Below, one piece after another: positions 42,735 through 43,364 of a DNA stretch of 43,364 nucleotides (positions are counted from its first letter, which is position 1; every line of letters begins with the position of its first letter). This DNA is from Thiotrichales bacterium. Its GTDB lineage: Bacteria; Pseudomonadota; Gammaproteobacteria; SZUA-229. The DNA lies in assembly GCA_020341835.1 (NCBI GenBank), contig CP070838.1, forward strand, positions 2,613,545-2,656,908. Reading direction: 5' to 3'. The notes beneath the pieces were generated by a model. It saw only the letters and a program-made list of their open reading frames with translations. It did not search any database and was not told the origin of the DNA. Made by a program: the position numbers and the translations under genes.

Positions 42735-43223
42735 TTAATTGAAAGTTCTGACGCCCAGTCCGCACTTTCTGAACAAAGGTGATGAGTGGCCCCGGCTTTC
42801 TTCGACGGCGCCATTCATATATAAAATATGATGAATGAACTCGTGTTCGAGTGCTTCTGTATCTGTTCGGGAATCTCTTTTCAGGATGATGTCGTCCTCA
42901 TCGGTGTTGACCCATATCGTGGTTTCAACAGCGACGTAGAATGCCCATCCACCGCCGAGACCGGCAAAAGAAAAACTTCTGAATTCTACATCTGGCCCTG
43001 GCGCAGTCATGCCCATACAGGCCATCGTATCGCTATAGGCCTGGGAAACCCTTTCGAAATCAATATACATATTTTCTGATGGTTTCAATGTCAATCCAAA
43101 GTCGTCGATCAGCACCTGTTCGGTAGAAAACGTTTTGTCAGCTGTCTGAGGATTGTCAACGCTGCATCCGGATAGCATCACCCAGATACTTGTCGCAATT
43201 ATATTTTTGAATATTTGTCTCAT
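42735..43223 (-). CDS. lipoprotein with HEXXH metalloprotease motif
   Basis: A 162-residue protein on the minus strand. The N-terminus MRQIFKNIIATSIWVMLSGC carries a lipobox with Cys20. The mature part contains FAGLGGGWAFYVAVETTIWV and then ALEHEFIHHILYMNG (HEXXH at residues 127-131). A third His follows 14 residues later in ESRGHSSPLFRKCG (H146). HEXXH plus a downstream His before SP-F is seen in several small bacterial zinc metallopeptidase-like lipoproteins. The protein is probably an envelope protease or a substrate-binding relative, and no specific family name can be given. It is convergent with the barrel gene and its base composition is more AT-rich than that of its neighbours. Confidence 0.8.
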   Translation of the reverse strand: MRQIFKNIIATSIWVMLSGCSVDNPQTADKTFSTEQVLIDDFGLTLKPSENMYIDFERVSQAYSDTMACMGMTAPGPDVEFRSFSFAGLGGGWAFYVAVETTIWVNTDEDDIILKRDSRTDTEALEHEFIHHILYMNGAVEESRGHSSPLFRKCGLGVRTFN

Positions 43224-43364
43224 TTAACAAGTAACCAGCCAGAAAAAGCGCTGTTACTTATGCTCATGCAAAGAGCAAGCCAAGAAAAATAATATTCTTT
43301 ATAAACAATTGGCTATATACTTTCTGCGTGGCTTGTCTCGCGAATTATGTAAAAAATATTGACA
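43224..43364 (-). other. AT-rich upstream region of the HEXXH lipoprotein gene
   Basis: The last 141 bases contain no gene. They are very AT-rich on both strands and presumably hold the promoter for the minus-strand lipoprotein gene. No box pair with good spacing could be singled out. Confidence 0.4.

Noticed and set aside
42623..42814. 63-codon minus-strand frame overlapping the lipoprotein gene
   Set aside because: It overlaps the 3' end of the lipoprotein gene in another frame and has no recognisable feature.

Overview
The window reads as a chromosomal stretch of a gram-negative bacterium, most likely a gammaproteobacterium. The evidence is the gene families: an LdtD/YcbK-type cell-wall pair, lipoproteins with lipoboxes, ExbB/ExbD motors, OmpA-type peptidoglycan-binding domains and large outer-membrane barrels. 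A bacterial sucrose synthase and a copy of the common CGTCATTCCCGC hairpin repeat fit this. No rRNA, tRNA, phage, IS or CRISPR was seen. Almost everything is on the + strand.

Left part (1-13.6 kb) is mixed housekeeping and membrane functions. It holds a GAP/LysE-superfamily membrane protein, an L,D-transpeptidase followed by a Tat-exported YcbK-like M15-family protein, an isolated sucrose synthase, and a small zinc-ribbon membrane protein. These are followed by a 35-residue membrane protein with a strong terminator, a DM13-domain protein, a LysE-type exporter and two RCK/TrkA-regulated transporters (CPA2 antiporter and SLC13/DASS family). The part ends with an outer-membrane MetA-like protein and a short endonuclease V-like protein.

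Middle part (14.0-23.6 kb) is one tight nine-gene operon. It encodes a periplasmic coiled-coil protein, two very large TPR proteins (one a lipoprotein), a small TPR lipoprotein, a small exported protein, ExbB/TolQ, two consecutive ExbD/TolR proteins, and a TonB-like transducer. The transducer has an AgmX/PglI-type C-terminal domain and an unusual cytoplasmic N-terminal coiled coil. This looks like an envelope-spanning, ion-driven machine related in composition to the Agl/Glt gliding parts of Myxococcus. One ExbD has lost the membrane aspartate thought to carry protons and the other keeps it.

Right part (23.6-42.3 kb) starts with a 497-bp leader containing three tandem hairpins. Their flanks are conserved but their stems differ in sequence while keeping base pairing. 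The leader precedes a 4360-residue exported protein made of many DUF11-type Ig-like repeats, two SdrD-B-like domains and a terminal OmpA-like domain. That gene overlaps by ATGA with a 1703-residue protein carrying a signal peptide, three OmpA-like domains and a predicted C-terminal barrel. My working hypothesis is that the operon, the giant surface protein and the barrel form one trans-envelope surface system; this is inferred from adjacency and domain content. The window ends with a REP-like repeat and a minus-strand HEXXH lipoprotein.
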